Shown here one piece after another: positions 1 to 4,902 of a DNA stretch of 7,143 bases. A program made the position numbers and the translations under genes. How positions within the stretch are numbered: position 1 is the stretch's first letter; each line of letters starts with the position of its first letter. This DNA is from Zoogloeaceae bacterium (GTDB lineage Bacteria > Pseudomonadota > Gammaproteobacteria > Burkholderiales > Rhodocyclaceae), in NCBI GenBank assembly GCA_031290955.1, contig JAISLJ010000059.1, forward strand, positions 1 through 7,143. Direction: 5' to 3'. The notes beneath the pieces are model-generated. The model saw nothing but the letters and a program-made list of their open reading frames with translations. It was not told the origin of the DNA and did not search any database.

Positions 1-127
1 GATTACCAAAGTCACCCACCGGCTTTCCAATTCCGGCTATGTCACAGAAGCAGAAATGGAAATCCGGCTGGAAGGCGAGGCGCGCGAGGCGGAGGAAGCG
101 GAAGGGGCGGAAATCGGGGAAGAATGA
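1..127 (+). CDS. C-terminal end of a phage late control D-like (gpD, tail/baseplate) protein, 5' truncated by window edge
   Basis: The frame beginning at base 2 is open from the window edge to the TGA at 125-127 and gives 41 residues. It starts ITKVTHRLSNSGYVTEAEME, which resembles the C-terminal strand pair of the phage late control D family (P2 gpD-like), where a T-H-x-(I/L)-x-x-x-G-(F/Y)-x-T pattern precedes the end. In that family the protein is a structural hub of the contractile-tail baseplate and spike, related to T4 gp27. The last 20 residues are strongly acidic (repeated Glu and Ala), a tail extension of no recognised function. The gene is followed closely by the brnTA pair on the same strand, and its stop codon overlaps an upstream ATG of the toxin frame (124-127, ATGA). 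Only the end is visible, so the family call rests on a short motif. A different baseplate protein is possible. Confidence 0.55.
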   Translation, partial: ITKVTHRLSNSGYVTEAEMEIRLEGEAREAEEAEGAEIGEE

Positions 128-137
128 AAAAAAGGGC

Positions 138-165
138 TTGCGCTTCTGTATATTGTATGTATAAT
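138..165 (+). promoter_or_regulatory. Predicted sigma70-type promoter of brnTA
   Basis: A perfect -10 hexamer TATAAT lies at 160-165, with a weak -35 candidate TTGCGC at 138-143 and a 16-bp spacer. Counting the last T of the -10 as -7 puts +1 at base 172, which is the A of the brnT ATG. The promoter lies just after the gpD-like stop, so the toxin-antitoxin pair need not depend on phage late transcription. The -35 matches the consensus at only three of six positions, which would suit a weak or repressed promoter. Confidence 0.5.
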
Positions 166-166
166 A
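151..166 (+). promoter_or_regulatory. Imperfect palindrome over the brnT -10 box, candidate BrnA operator
   Basis: The sequence TATTGTATGTATAATA forms an imperfect 16-bp palindrome: six of eight base pairs match across the centre, with outer arms TATT and AATA. It covers the whole -10 hexamer. BrnT-BrnA modules are known to be autoregulated by binding of the ribbon-helix-helix antitoxin at their promoter, so a palindrome here is where an operator would be expected. That BrnA binds exactly these bases is inference. Confidence 0.4.
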
Positions 167-171
167 CGGTT

Positions 172-453
172 ATGGAACTGACCTATGACCCCGAGAAACG
201 CATGACCAATCTTGCCAAGCATGGCATTGACTTTGCGGATATCGAAGGCGTTTTTTACGATCCGCTCGCCTTGACCCGCGAGGATCGTGATCATGACGAA
301 CTCCGCTTCGTCACGCTCGGAACAGATGGATTCGGCAGAGTGCTGGTGGTCGGTTACACGTGGCGCGGCGAGGATGTCCGCGTGTTTTCGGCGCGAAAGG
401 CACAGCCGCAAGAGCGCAAGAGCTACGCAAAAGGTGAATGGCATGGAAAATGA
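172..453 (+). CDS. brnT: BrnT family type II toxin (ribonuclease)
   Basis: This 93-residue protein has the features of the BrnT family, RelE-like ribonuclease toxins that inhibit translation and are neutralised by BrnA. It opens with MELTYDPEKRMTNLAKHGID, giving the family's YDP-x-K, N-x-x-KHG pattern, followed by FxDP at residues 28-31, an R-x-V-x-LG segment at 45-50, a VLVVGYTWRGEDVRVFSARKA core at 58-78 and an ER-x-x-Y helix at 81-85. Length matches the usual 85-100 residues. The ATG at 172 is chosen because family similarity begins there. An in-frame ATG at 124 would add 16 Cys-rich residues unlike the family and would lie upstream of the predicted promoter. No Shine-Dalgarno sequence precedes 172, and the predicted transcript begins at this ATG, so the mRNA may be leaderless. 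The 3' end overlaps brnA by 11 nt, as expected of a co-transcribed pair. Confidence 0.88.
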   Translation: MELTYDPEKRMTNLAKHGIDFADIEGVFYDPLALTREDRDHDELRFVTLGTDGFGRVLVVGYTWRGEDVRVFSARKAQPQERKSYAKGEWHGK

Positions 454-709
454 ACTGAAACCGGAATACGACTTTTCCGGGGCGAAGAAGGGGCCGGTGC
501 TTGACCCCAAAGGCAAGACGCGCATCACGGTCTGGATTGATGATGATGTTCTTGCCGCCCTGCGCGAGCGGGCGGGAAAAGAGGGGCGCGGCTATCAAAC
601 CCTGATGAACGAAACCCTGCGGGCTGCCTGCCTGCCGGATAGCGCGGGCGCACCCGTCACGGCGGAAACCCTGCGGCGCATCCTGCGCGAGGAATTGCAA
701 GCTGCTTGA
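443..709 (+). CDS. brnA: BrnA family antitoxin (ribbon-helix-helix)
   Basis: An 88-residue protein, antitoxin partner of the toxin just upstream. Residues 1-24 hold an N-terminal arm with YDFSGAKKG, the segment that in the family wraps the toxin. Residues 26-33 (TRITVWID) fit the beta strand of a ribbon-helix-helix fold, 34-46 (DDVLAALRERAGK) helix A, and 49-62 (RGYQTLMNETLRAA) helix B with the characteristic G-Y-Q-x-x-(I/M)-N-x-x-LR motif. Residues 70-88 form an additional predicted helix (TAETLRRILREELQAA) seen in longer members. The ATG at 443 is preceded by AAAGGTG (430-436), a good ribosome binding site inside the end of brnT, and overlaps brnT by 11 nt, so translation is probably coupled. 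The RHH fold implies dimeric DNA binding and autorepression at the promoter over brnT. The gene ends 2 nt before the tape measure stop codon on the other strand, and I see no classical terminator there. Confidence 0.87.
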   Translation: MENELKPEYDFSGAKKGPVLDPKGKTRITVWIDDDVLAALRERAGKEGRGYQTLMNETLRAACLPDSAGAPVTAETLRRILREELQAA

Positions 710-711
710 GT

Positions 712-3700
712 TCAATCCGCGTCGGCAAGCCGCGAGCGGGCGCGGGCTTCCTGGCCCAATTGCGCTTCCTTCAATTTCTGGGTGACGAGGAAGGCCAGCT
801 TTTTCTCATCCATGCCGGGCGCGGGATTGACCACGATGTTGACCGTCAGTCCTGCGGACGGCGTACTCATCTGATTGCCGTTTGCGGCGCCGGGCGCGGC
901 GAATGCTCCGGTCAGCGCGGGCATGGGCTGCATCGGCGGCATGGCCATCATGCTGCCCAGGTTGGCGAGCGGGGCGCGAAGCGCCGACAAAATGCCCTCG
1001 GAGAGCCGCGTCACCAGCGCGAGCGGGCCATCCTGCGCGTTCGCCATGCCCATCTGAAGCCCCTGCATGGCAAAGCCGCCGATCTCCATCATCACTTTCG
1101 AGGGCGAGGCGATGCCCAGGGCGTCCTTGATCCTGCTCTTGATGTCTTCCCCGACGGCGGACACCAGCGCCTTCACCTTCTCCCATTTTTCCTTCAGGCC
1201 CTGCCAGAGGCCCTCCATGATCTGCCCGCCGATCCCCACCAGCATTTGCGGGGCCTCGAAGAATGCGGCGCGGATGTTCGCCGGGGCCGCCGCGAAAAAG
1301 CCGTAAATCGCCTGCCATGCCGCTTGCAGGCTGGTGACGAGGGCATTCCACACAGCAGAAAATCCGGCCTTGATGTACGCCCATGCAGCGGCGCACGCCG
1401 CGCCGATGGCTTGCCAACCCGCCGCCAGGCGCGAGGCAATATCCGAAACGTGCCAAGAGATATCATTGACCAGGCTCCTCCATCGGGCGGATACGCTCGC
1501 TGCCATTGATGCCGCGCCGTCCTTCGCCTTTTGCCACGCCGCGCCCAAATCCAGCGCGGCGATGGCTTCTGCTGCCCAGCGCCAGGCGGCAACCAGTCCG
1601 CCGATGATGGCGATGACGGCGCGGATCGGCACGAGCACCAGCCACAGGGCGATTACGAGCGCCTTGCCGATCAGCCAGATGATGCCGCCGATGATCTTGC
1701 CCAGCGCATAGCCAGCGCCGCCGCAGGAATCCAGCGAGATGCCCAGTTCCCCGAACCATTCGATGACCGGGCGCAGCGCGTCCGCCAACCATTCGATGAC
1801 CGGCGCGAGGGTTTCGGATGACGAGGCAATGGCGGCAAATCCGGCCCGCAGGTCGTCGAACACGGCGCCCAGCATCGTCCAGAGTTCCGTGAATACGCCC
1901 AGGATTTCCGTGACCACCGGCCCCGCCATCTCGGAGACGCCCGCCCAGAAGCCCGCGAAAAACGCCTTGACTTTATCCCAGTGTTTTATGATGAGCCAGG
2001 CCGCAAGCGCCACGGCGGTGATTGCCAGAACGATGGGATTGGTCAGCGCCGCTGTGCCGCCCGCCAGCATCGCCACGCGCAGGGCGGCAAAGCCAGCGCG
2101 CACGGCGGTGAATGCGACGCGAATGGATTTGAGAGGATGCACAATCGCACCGAATGCCCACGCCACAGCCCGCAGCACGGCGACGAGACCATGAAACGCG
2201 CCCACGGCGGCCACGGCGCGGGCCGGGGCCAGCAGCGCCCAGAACGCCTTGAGTTTTGTGCTCGCAAAGCCCGCGCCGACGGCAAGCCGGGGGAACATCG
2301 CAGCGATGCCGCCGACTTGCCACAGCAATGCCGCCGCATGCAGCATGCGGAATATTTTTACCAGATGCAGGAAGGGCGCAGCGGCGAGCAGCGCGGTGTA
2401 GGAGACCGCGAGCAGGCCGATCTTGAACGCCAGCAGACCGACGACGATCCTTACAATGCCGCTTGCAAGTTTCTGATTTTCTCGTACCCATTTTGAGAAG
2501 CCGCGCAGCATCTCGGCGATGCTTTCGATCAGTTCGCGGAACGGGCCGTTCACAGAATCAGTGAGCGAAATCGACAAGTCTTCCCACGCGGATTGCAAGG
2601 TTTTCAGCGCGCCCAGGGTGTTGTCCGCCATGATCGCGTGGGTCTTGGCCGCCACGCCCGCCGAATTCTGGACGATCTTGATGTACTCGCCCAACTTGTT
2701 GCCTTCCGCCAGGCTCGTGAGTTCCGCGCCGGACGCGATGGCATACTGCCCGAACATATCCTTGACGATGCCAATCTTGTCTGCCGTGCCCATGCCCTGC
2801 ATGGCGTTATTCACATCGGCAAGAATTTCCGGGATGGCCCGCAGGTTGCCGCTGGAATCCTTCGCAGAGACGCCCAGCTTCTTCAGTGCCCCCGTTCCGG
2901 CGGAAAGGCGGGTAATCATTGCCCGCAGCGCCGTGCCCGCGTTGCTGCCCTGGATGCCAACGTTGCCCAGCATCCCGGACATCGCGGCGGCCTCCTCCAT
3001 GCTCATCCCGGCTTCCTGCGCGATGGGCGCGACATATTTCATCGTTTCCGCCAATTGCTCCAGGCTTACATTCGATGTCGTAAATGCCATCGTCAGCGTA
3101 TCCGCGACGCGGGGCATTTCGGACGCATCGAGCTTGAATGCAGACAGAATGTTTGAGGCGATATCCGCAGTGCGTTGCAAATCCACATCGCTTGCCCTGG
3201 CCAAGTCCAGCGTCGATGGCATGGCGTTGAGAATTTTATCCTTGTTGAATCCCGCCATCGCCAGGAATCCTTGCGCTTGCGCGGCTTGCGATGCGGTAAA
3301 CGAGGTTTCCGCGCCGAGCTTCCGGGCTTGCTCGCGGAGTTCCACCATCGCTTCGGAATCTTTATCAAGGCGGGCCAATGCCTGTGTCTTGCTCATGGCG
3401 GCCTCAAACTCGATCCCGACGCGCAGCGGTCGGGCGGCAAGGTAGGCCAGGCCCGCAGTTTCCATCATTTGCCCGCGCAGGCGGGCGCGGTTGGCTTCGT
3501 TGGCGGCGATGGCCGCCTGCGATTGCCCCAGCGCCCGCGTTGATGCGCGTAATCTGTTCAGCAGTTGCTCTTGGCGCTGGTATTGATTGTTCAGTTGCGC
3601 CAGCGCCGATTGCGAAAGGTTTGAGCCGTTCTGGATTTGCTGGTGCAGTTGCTGCTGGCGCTGGCGAAGATCGCGTGTCGCCTGCGAGATGCGCTGCATG

Positions 3701-3783
3701 ACGCCGCGCAGATTGCCGAAAGCCGCGAACGCGCCGCCTGCCGACGCGCCGATGACAATGGACAGGGCCAGGGAGTTTGCCAT
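712..3783 (-). CDS. Phage tail tape measure protein (TP901/P2 gpT type)
   Basis: A 1023-residue tail tape measure protein, the scaffold inside the growing tail that sets its length and later passes to the host envelope. Residues 25-105 are a Gln-rich, Arg-rich predicted coiled coil. Residues about 120-330 match the TP901 core domain of tail tape measure proteins (PhageMin_Tail), with signature stretches GAETSFTASQAAQAQGFLAM and FTTSNVSLEQLAETMKYVAP. Several hydrophobic segments follow (about 440-470, 515-545, 575-600, 695-735), as is usual for proteins that enter the host membrane. KHWDKVKAFFAGFW (600-613) and later Trp-containing helices (745-830) are the repeat type common in P2-like members, and LGIASPSKV (889-897) is a recurrent C-terminal motif. 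The ATG is preceded by AGAGAGGAAATC, a strong ribosome binding site. Length is typical and the frame is intact. In P2 the next genes downstream would be U, X and D; here the gene ends against convergent brnA. Confidence 0.93.
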   Translation of the reverse strand: MANSLALSIVIGASAGGAFAAFGNLRGVMQRISQATRDLRQRQQQLHQQIQNGSNLSQSALAQLNNQYQRQEQLLNRLRASTRALGQSQAAIAANEANRARLRGQMMETAGLAYLAARPLRVGIEFEAAMSKTQALARLDKDSEAMVELREQARKLGAETSFTASQAAQAQGFLAMAGFNKDKILNAMPSTLDLARASDVDLQRTADIASNILSAFKLDASEMPRVADTLTMAFTTSNVSLEQLAETMKYVAPIAQEAGMSMEEAAAMSGMLGNVGIQGSNAGTALRAMITRLSAGTGALKKLGVSAKDSSGNLRAIPEILADVNNAMQGMGTADKIGIVKDMFGQYAIASGAELTSLAEGNKLGEYIKIVQNSAGVAAKTHAIMADNTLGALKTLQSAWEDLSISLTDSVNGPFRELIESIAEMLRGFSKWVRENQKLASGIVRIVVGLLAFKIGLLAVSYTALLAAAPFLHLVKIFRMLHAAALLWQVGGIAAMFPRLAVGAGFASTKLKAFWALLAPARAVAAVGAFHGLVAVLRAVAWAFGAIVHPLKSIRVAFTAVRAGFAALRVAMLAGGTAALTNPIVLAITAVALAAWLIIKHWDKVKAFFAGFWAGVSEMAGPVVTEILGVFTELWTMLGAVFDDLRAGFAAIASSSETLAPVIEWLADALRPVIEWFGELGISLDSCGGAGYALGKIIGGIIWLIGKALVIALWLVLVPIRAVIAIIGGLVAAWRWAAEAIAALDLGAAWQKAKDGAASMAASVSARWRSLVNDISWHVSDIASRLAAGWQAIGAACAAAWAYIKAGFSAVWNALVTSLQAAWQAIYGFFAAAPANIRAAFFEAPQMLVGIGGQIMEGLWQGLKEKWEKVKALVSAVGEDIKSRIKDALGIASPSKVMMEIGGFAMQGLQMGMANAQDGPLALVTRLSEGILSALRAPLANLGSMMAMPPMQPMPALTGAFAAPGAANGNQMSTPSAGLTVNIVVNPAPGMDEKKLAFLVTQKLKEAQLGQEARARSRLADAD
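1754..1803 (-). repeat. 17-bp direct repeat inside the tape measure gene
   Basis: The 17-mer AACCATTCGATGACCGG (+ strand) occurs at 1754-1770 and again at 1787-1803, 33 bp apart. It encodes the repeated peptide PVIEW in APVIEWLADALRPVIEWFGE (residues about 660-679 of the tape measure protein). The 11-codon period keeps frame and fits a short helical duplication; unequal recombination between such repeats can change tape length. Confidence 0.6.
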
Positions 3784-3804
3784 TTTTGATTTCCTCTCTA
3801 TACT
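3777..3804 (+). promoter_or_regulatory. Predicted promoter of the 83-residue membrane protein gene
   Basis: TTGCCA at 3777-3782 (five of six matches to the -35 consensus), a 16-bp spacer and TATACT at 3799-3804 (five of six to the -10) make a good sigma70-type promoter. With the last T as -7, +1 falls at 3811 or 3812, the latter being the A of the ATG, so the message may be leaderless. The -35 box overlaps the tape measure start codon on the other strand, and the spacer carries that gene's Shine-Dalgarno sequence. Polymerase binding here could therefore interfere with tape measure expression and the reverse. Confidence 0.55.
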
Positions 3805-3811
3805 TCAGGCC

Positions 3812-4063
3812 ATGAGCAAGAAAGACCACGCCACAGAATTGGAGATCGAGAAAGAGGTGATCCGCGAGGAAGACACCTTCTGGGGTCTTGTCATCGTGTT
3901 CAACGTCATCGCCTTCCTCGTGATCTGGGTCTGTTCCGGGTCGTTTCTGGGGGCGCTGGCGCTGACGCTTGTTGGATCATTCGTCTTCGGCGGCGTCCCC
4001 GCGTTTGTCATCATGCTTGCTGAAAGCCTGCGCGGTTTCAGCAAGCCGCCCGCCGATCACTGA
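3812..4063 (+). CDS. Small two-helix inner-membrane protein, putative phage moron
   Basis: An 83-residue protein of no family I recognise. Residues 1-21 are highly charged (MSKKDHATELEIEKEVIREE, net acidic). Residues about 23-42 (FWGLVIVFNVIAFLVIWVCS) and 45-70 (FLGALALTLVGSFVFGGVPAFVIMLA) are two hydrophobic segments long enough to span the membrane, separated by a very short turn. The tail RGFSKPPADH is basic and polar, so a helical hairpin with both ends in the cytoplasm is likely. It lies opposite to the phage genes on either side, starts 28 nt from the tape measure start codon and overlaps the 3' end of the next gene by 7 nt. The ATG has only a badly spaced AGG two bases upstream, but a promoter-like sequence places transcription start at the ATG. 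Such single genes with private promoters inside tail operons are typical morons; superinfection exclusion or another lysogen-expressed envelope role is possible but unproven. Confidence 0.65.
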   Translation: MSKKDHATELEIEKEVIREEDTFWGLVIVFNVIAFLVIWVCSGSFLGALALTLVGSFVFGGVPAFVIMLAESLRGFSKPPADH

Positions 4064-4554
4064 CCTTCCGCGCCCGGCAAGCCGCCGGGCGGGTAGCCTG
4101 CGAGGATTGTTTTCGTGCGGGTTTCCGGATCGCCCTCCAGCAGGCCCATTTGCGCCAGCGCCCCGACGAAGAGCACGACTCCGGGATCATCCAGATTGAT
4201 TTCCGATGCGGTCTCGTAGGCTTTCATCGCCGTGCGCAAGGTCGCCTTCTGGATCGGGCCGAATTGCTTCAGAACCGGGTGTTCGGCGGCGAATTCGGGA
4301 ACGTCGAAATTGTCGAGGATGATTTGCTCGGCGAGCGTGAGCAGGCGGCGGAATCCGTAGTGGGTGAGGGGGGGCGGGGCGATGGGGCCGTTCGGGATCA
4401 GCCGTTTTCCATCGCTGTCCGCCAAGACGCGCCAGGCGAGGAAATCGAATGTCGCCGGGTCGAAGTCCGCCGGGGCGGGGATGCTGTTCTGCATGCCGTT
4501 TGGGGAATCCGCGTAGCCGTTGATTTCGCCATCGTCGTTGTATGAGAGATACAT
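4057..4554 (-). CDS. Phage tail-cluster protein of unknown function, 165 residues
   Basis: A 165-residue protein between the putative fibre gene and the tape measure gene. It begins MYLSYNDDGEINGYADSPNG. Residues 30-50 (DFDPATFDFLAWRVLADSDGK) and a Pro-rich linker (53-62, PNGPIAPPPL) lead to a helical domain at 64-150 with YGFRRLLTLAEQIILDN, a central ALRAMKAYETAS-like helix and DPGVVLFVGALAQMGLL. The pattern of F-x-x-L-(F/L)-T-x-x-E-x-(I/V) followed near the end by a Leu-rich helix with a Gly-(I/L)-L resembles small proteins beside phage tail fibre genes in proteobacterial prophages; their function is unknown to me. The ATG at 4554 is chosen because AAAGGAT lies at the right distance and the frame upstream is only repeat sequence. 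The end is Gly/Pro-rich because it runs through a DNA hairpin. A tail assembly chaperone role (gpE position in P2) is an alternative, but I see no frameshift site. Confidence 0.72.
   Translation of the reverse strand: MYLSYNDDGEINGYADSPNGMQNSIPAPADFDPATFDFLAWRVLADSDGKRLIPNGPIAPPPLTHYGFRRLLTLAEQIILDNFDVPEFAAEHPVLKQFGPIQKATLRTAMKAYETASEINLDDPGVVLFVGALAQMGLLEGDPETRTKTILAGYPPGGLPGAEGQ
4071..4091. other. Stem-loop at the convergent gene ends
   Basis: CGCCCGGC (4071-4078) pairs perfectly with GCCGGGCG (4084-4091) across a 5-nt loop. It lies 7 nt past the stop of the + strand membrane gene and inside the last codons of the - strand 165-residue gene. No U-run follows on either strand, so it is not a standard intrinsic terminator. 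It could slow polymerase or protect the 3' end of the + strand transcript. Confidence 0.35.
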
Positions 4555-4581
4555 GGTTGATCCTTTCTGTATAAATTCGGA

Positions 4582-4709
4582 CCCTCGCCCCCTTGGCGGG
4601 AGAGGGTGGCGCGAAGCGCCGGGAGAGGGACTTTTACCCTCGCCCCCTTGCGGAACCTCACCCTCGCCCCCTTGGGGGGAGAGGGTGGCCCGAAGGGCCG
4701 GGAGAGGGA
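4582..4709 (+). repeat. REP-like palindromic elements A, B (partial) and C
   Basis: Copy A (4582-4629) and copy C (4661-4709) share the layout CCCTCGCCCCCTTGG, then GGAGAGGGTGG, then a short hairpin, then GGGAGAGGG. B (4637-4653) is a 5' fragment only. The central hairpin is GGCGC-GAA-GCGCC in A (4608-4620) and GGCCC-GAA-GGGCC in C (4687-4699), so both arms changed together. The outer C-rich arm can pair with either of two G-rich arms, giving alternative folds. These elements fill the gap between the fibre gene and the 165-residue gene and would appear in their shared transcript. REP-like elements of this kind occur in many copies in proteobacterial genomes; copy number here cannot be judged from one window. 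Confidence 0.75.
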
Positions 4710-4810
4710 GTTGTTCCATGCGGAGCGCAGCGACGGTAACTTTCCCCAACCTTTCCGCAATGCGACCGCCCAAAGAAACATATGCGGCGCTTTGCGCCGA
4801 AGGATGGACG
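4710..4810. repeat. Non-coding core between inverted REP-like copies C and D
   Basis: About 100 bp with no supportable gene, bracketed by copy C in forward orientation and copy D in reverse. It contains a hairpin CGGCGC-TTT-GCGCCG at 4785-4799. The arrangement of two inverted palindromic elements around a short core is like a BIME or a small non-autonomous MITE-like unit. No terminal target duplication is obvious by eye. Confidence 0.4.
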
Positions 4811-4859
4811 CCCTCTCCTGCCCCTGCCGGGGCATCCTCCCCCGCCAAGCGTGGGAGGA
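4811..4859 (-). repeat. REP-like palindromic element D (reverse orientation)
   Basis: A diverged copy in the opposite orientation to A and C. It begins CCCTCTCC, has a hairpin TGCCCC-TGCC-GGGGCA at 4819-4834 in place of the GGCGC hairpin, then a second imperfect stem CCTCCC (4836-4841) with GGGAGG (4853-4858). The stem is kept although most of its bases differ from A and C, which points to selection or a processing requirement for the fold. Confidence 0.6.
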
Positions 4860-4902
4860 AAAGCATGCGGCGGCGTGGGCGGTCATTTCAATGGAACCAG
4901 CA

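Noticed and set aside
124..171. brnT starting at the ATG at 124, overlapping the gpD-like stop (ATGA)
   Set aside because: The 16 extra residues (MKKRACASVYCMYNTV) do not resemble BrnT, and the TATAAT at 160-165 lies inside them. Translational coupling remains a minor possibility for read-through phage transcripts.
706..1509. Long + strand open frame (267 codons) antisense to the tape measure gene
   Set aside because: It reads a His/Arg/Gly-rich string typical of a GC-rich shadow frame; the opposite strand has a full tape measure protein with recognised domains and a good ribosome binding site. The same holds for other + frames between 712 and 3783.
3784..4063. Tail assembly chaperone with programmed frameshift (gpE/gpE' type) upstream of the tape measure gene
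   Set aside because: The - strand frame here (4044-3805) has an implausible composition and I find no slippery heptamer linked to an extended frame.
4582..4709. CRISPR-like array suggested by repeated blocks A, B and C
   Set aside because: Only two full copies, unequal spacing, palindromic multi-hairpin units and copies in both orientations; no spacers of constant length and no cas genes.
4555..4866. Upstream extension of the 165-residue protein to 4866
   Set aside because: The extension is the translation of REP-like palindromes (Pro, Gly, Arg, Glu rich). AAAGGAT placed just before the ATG at 4554 supports the shorter form.
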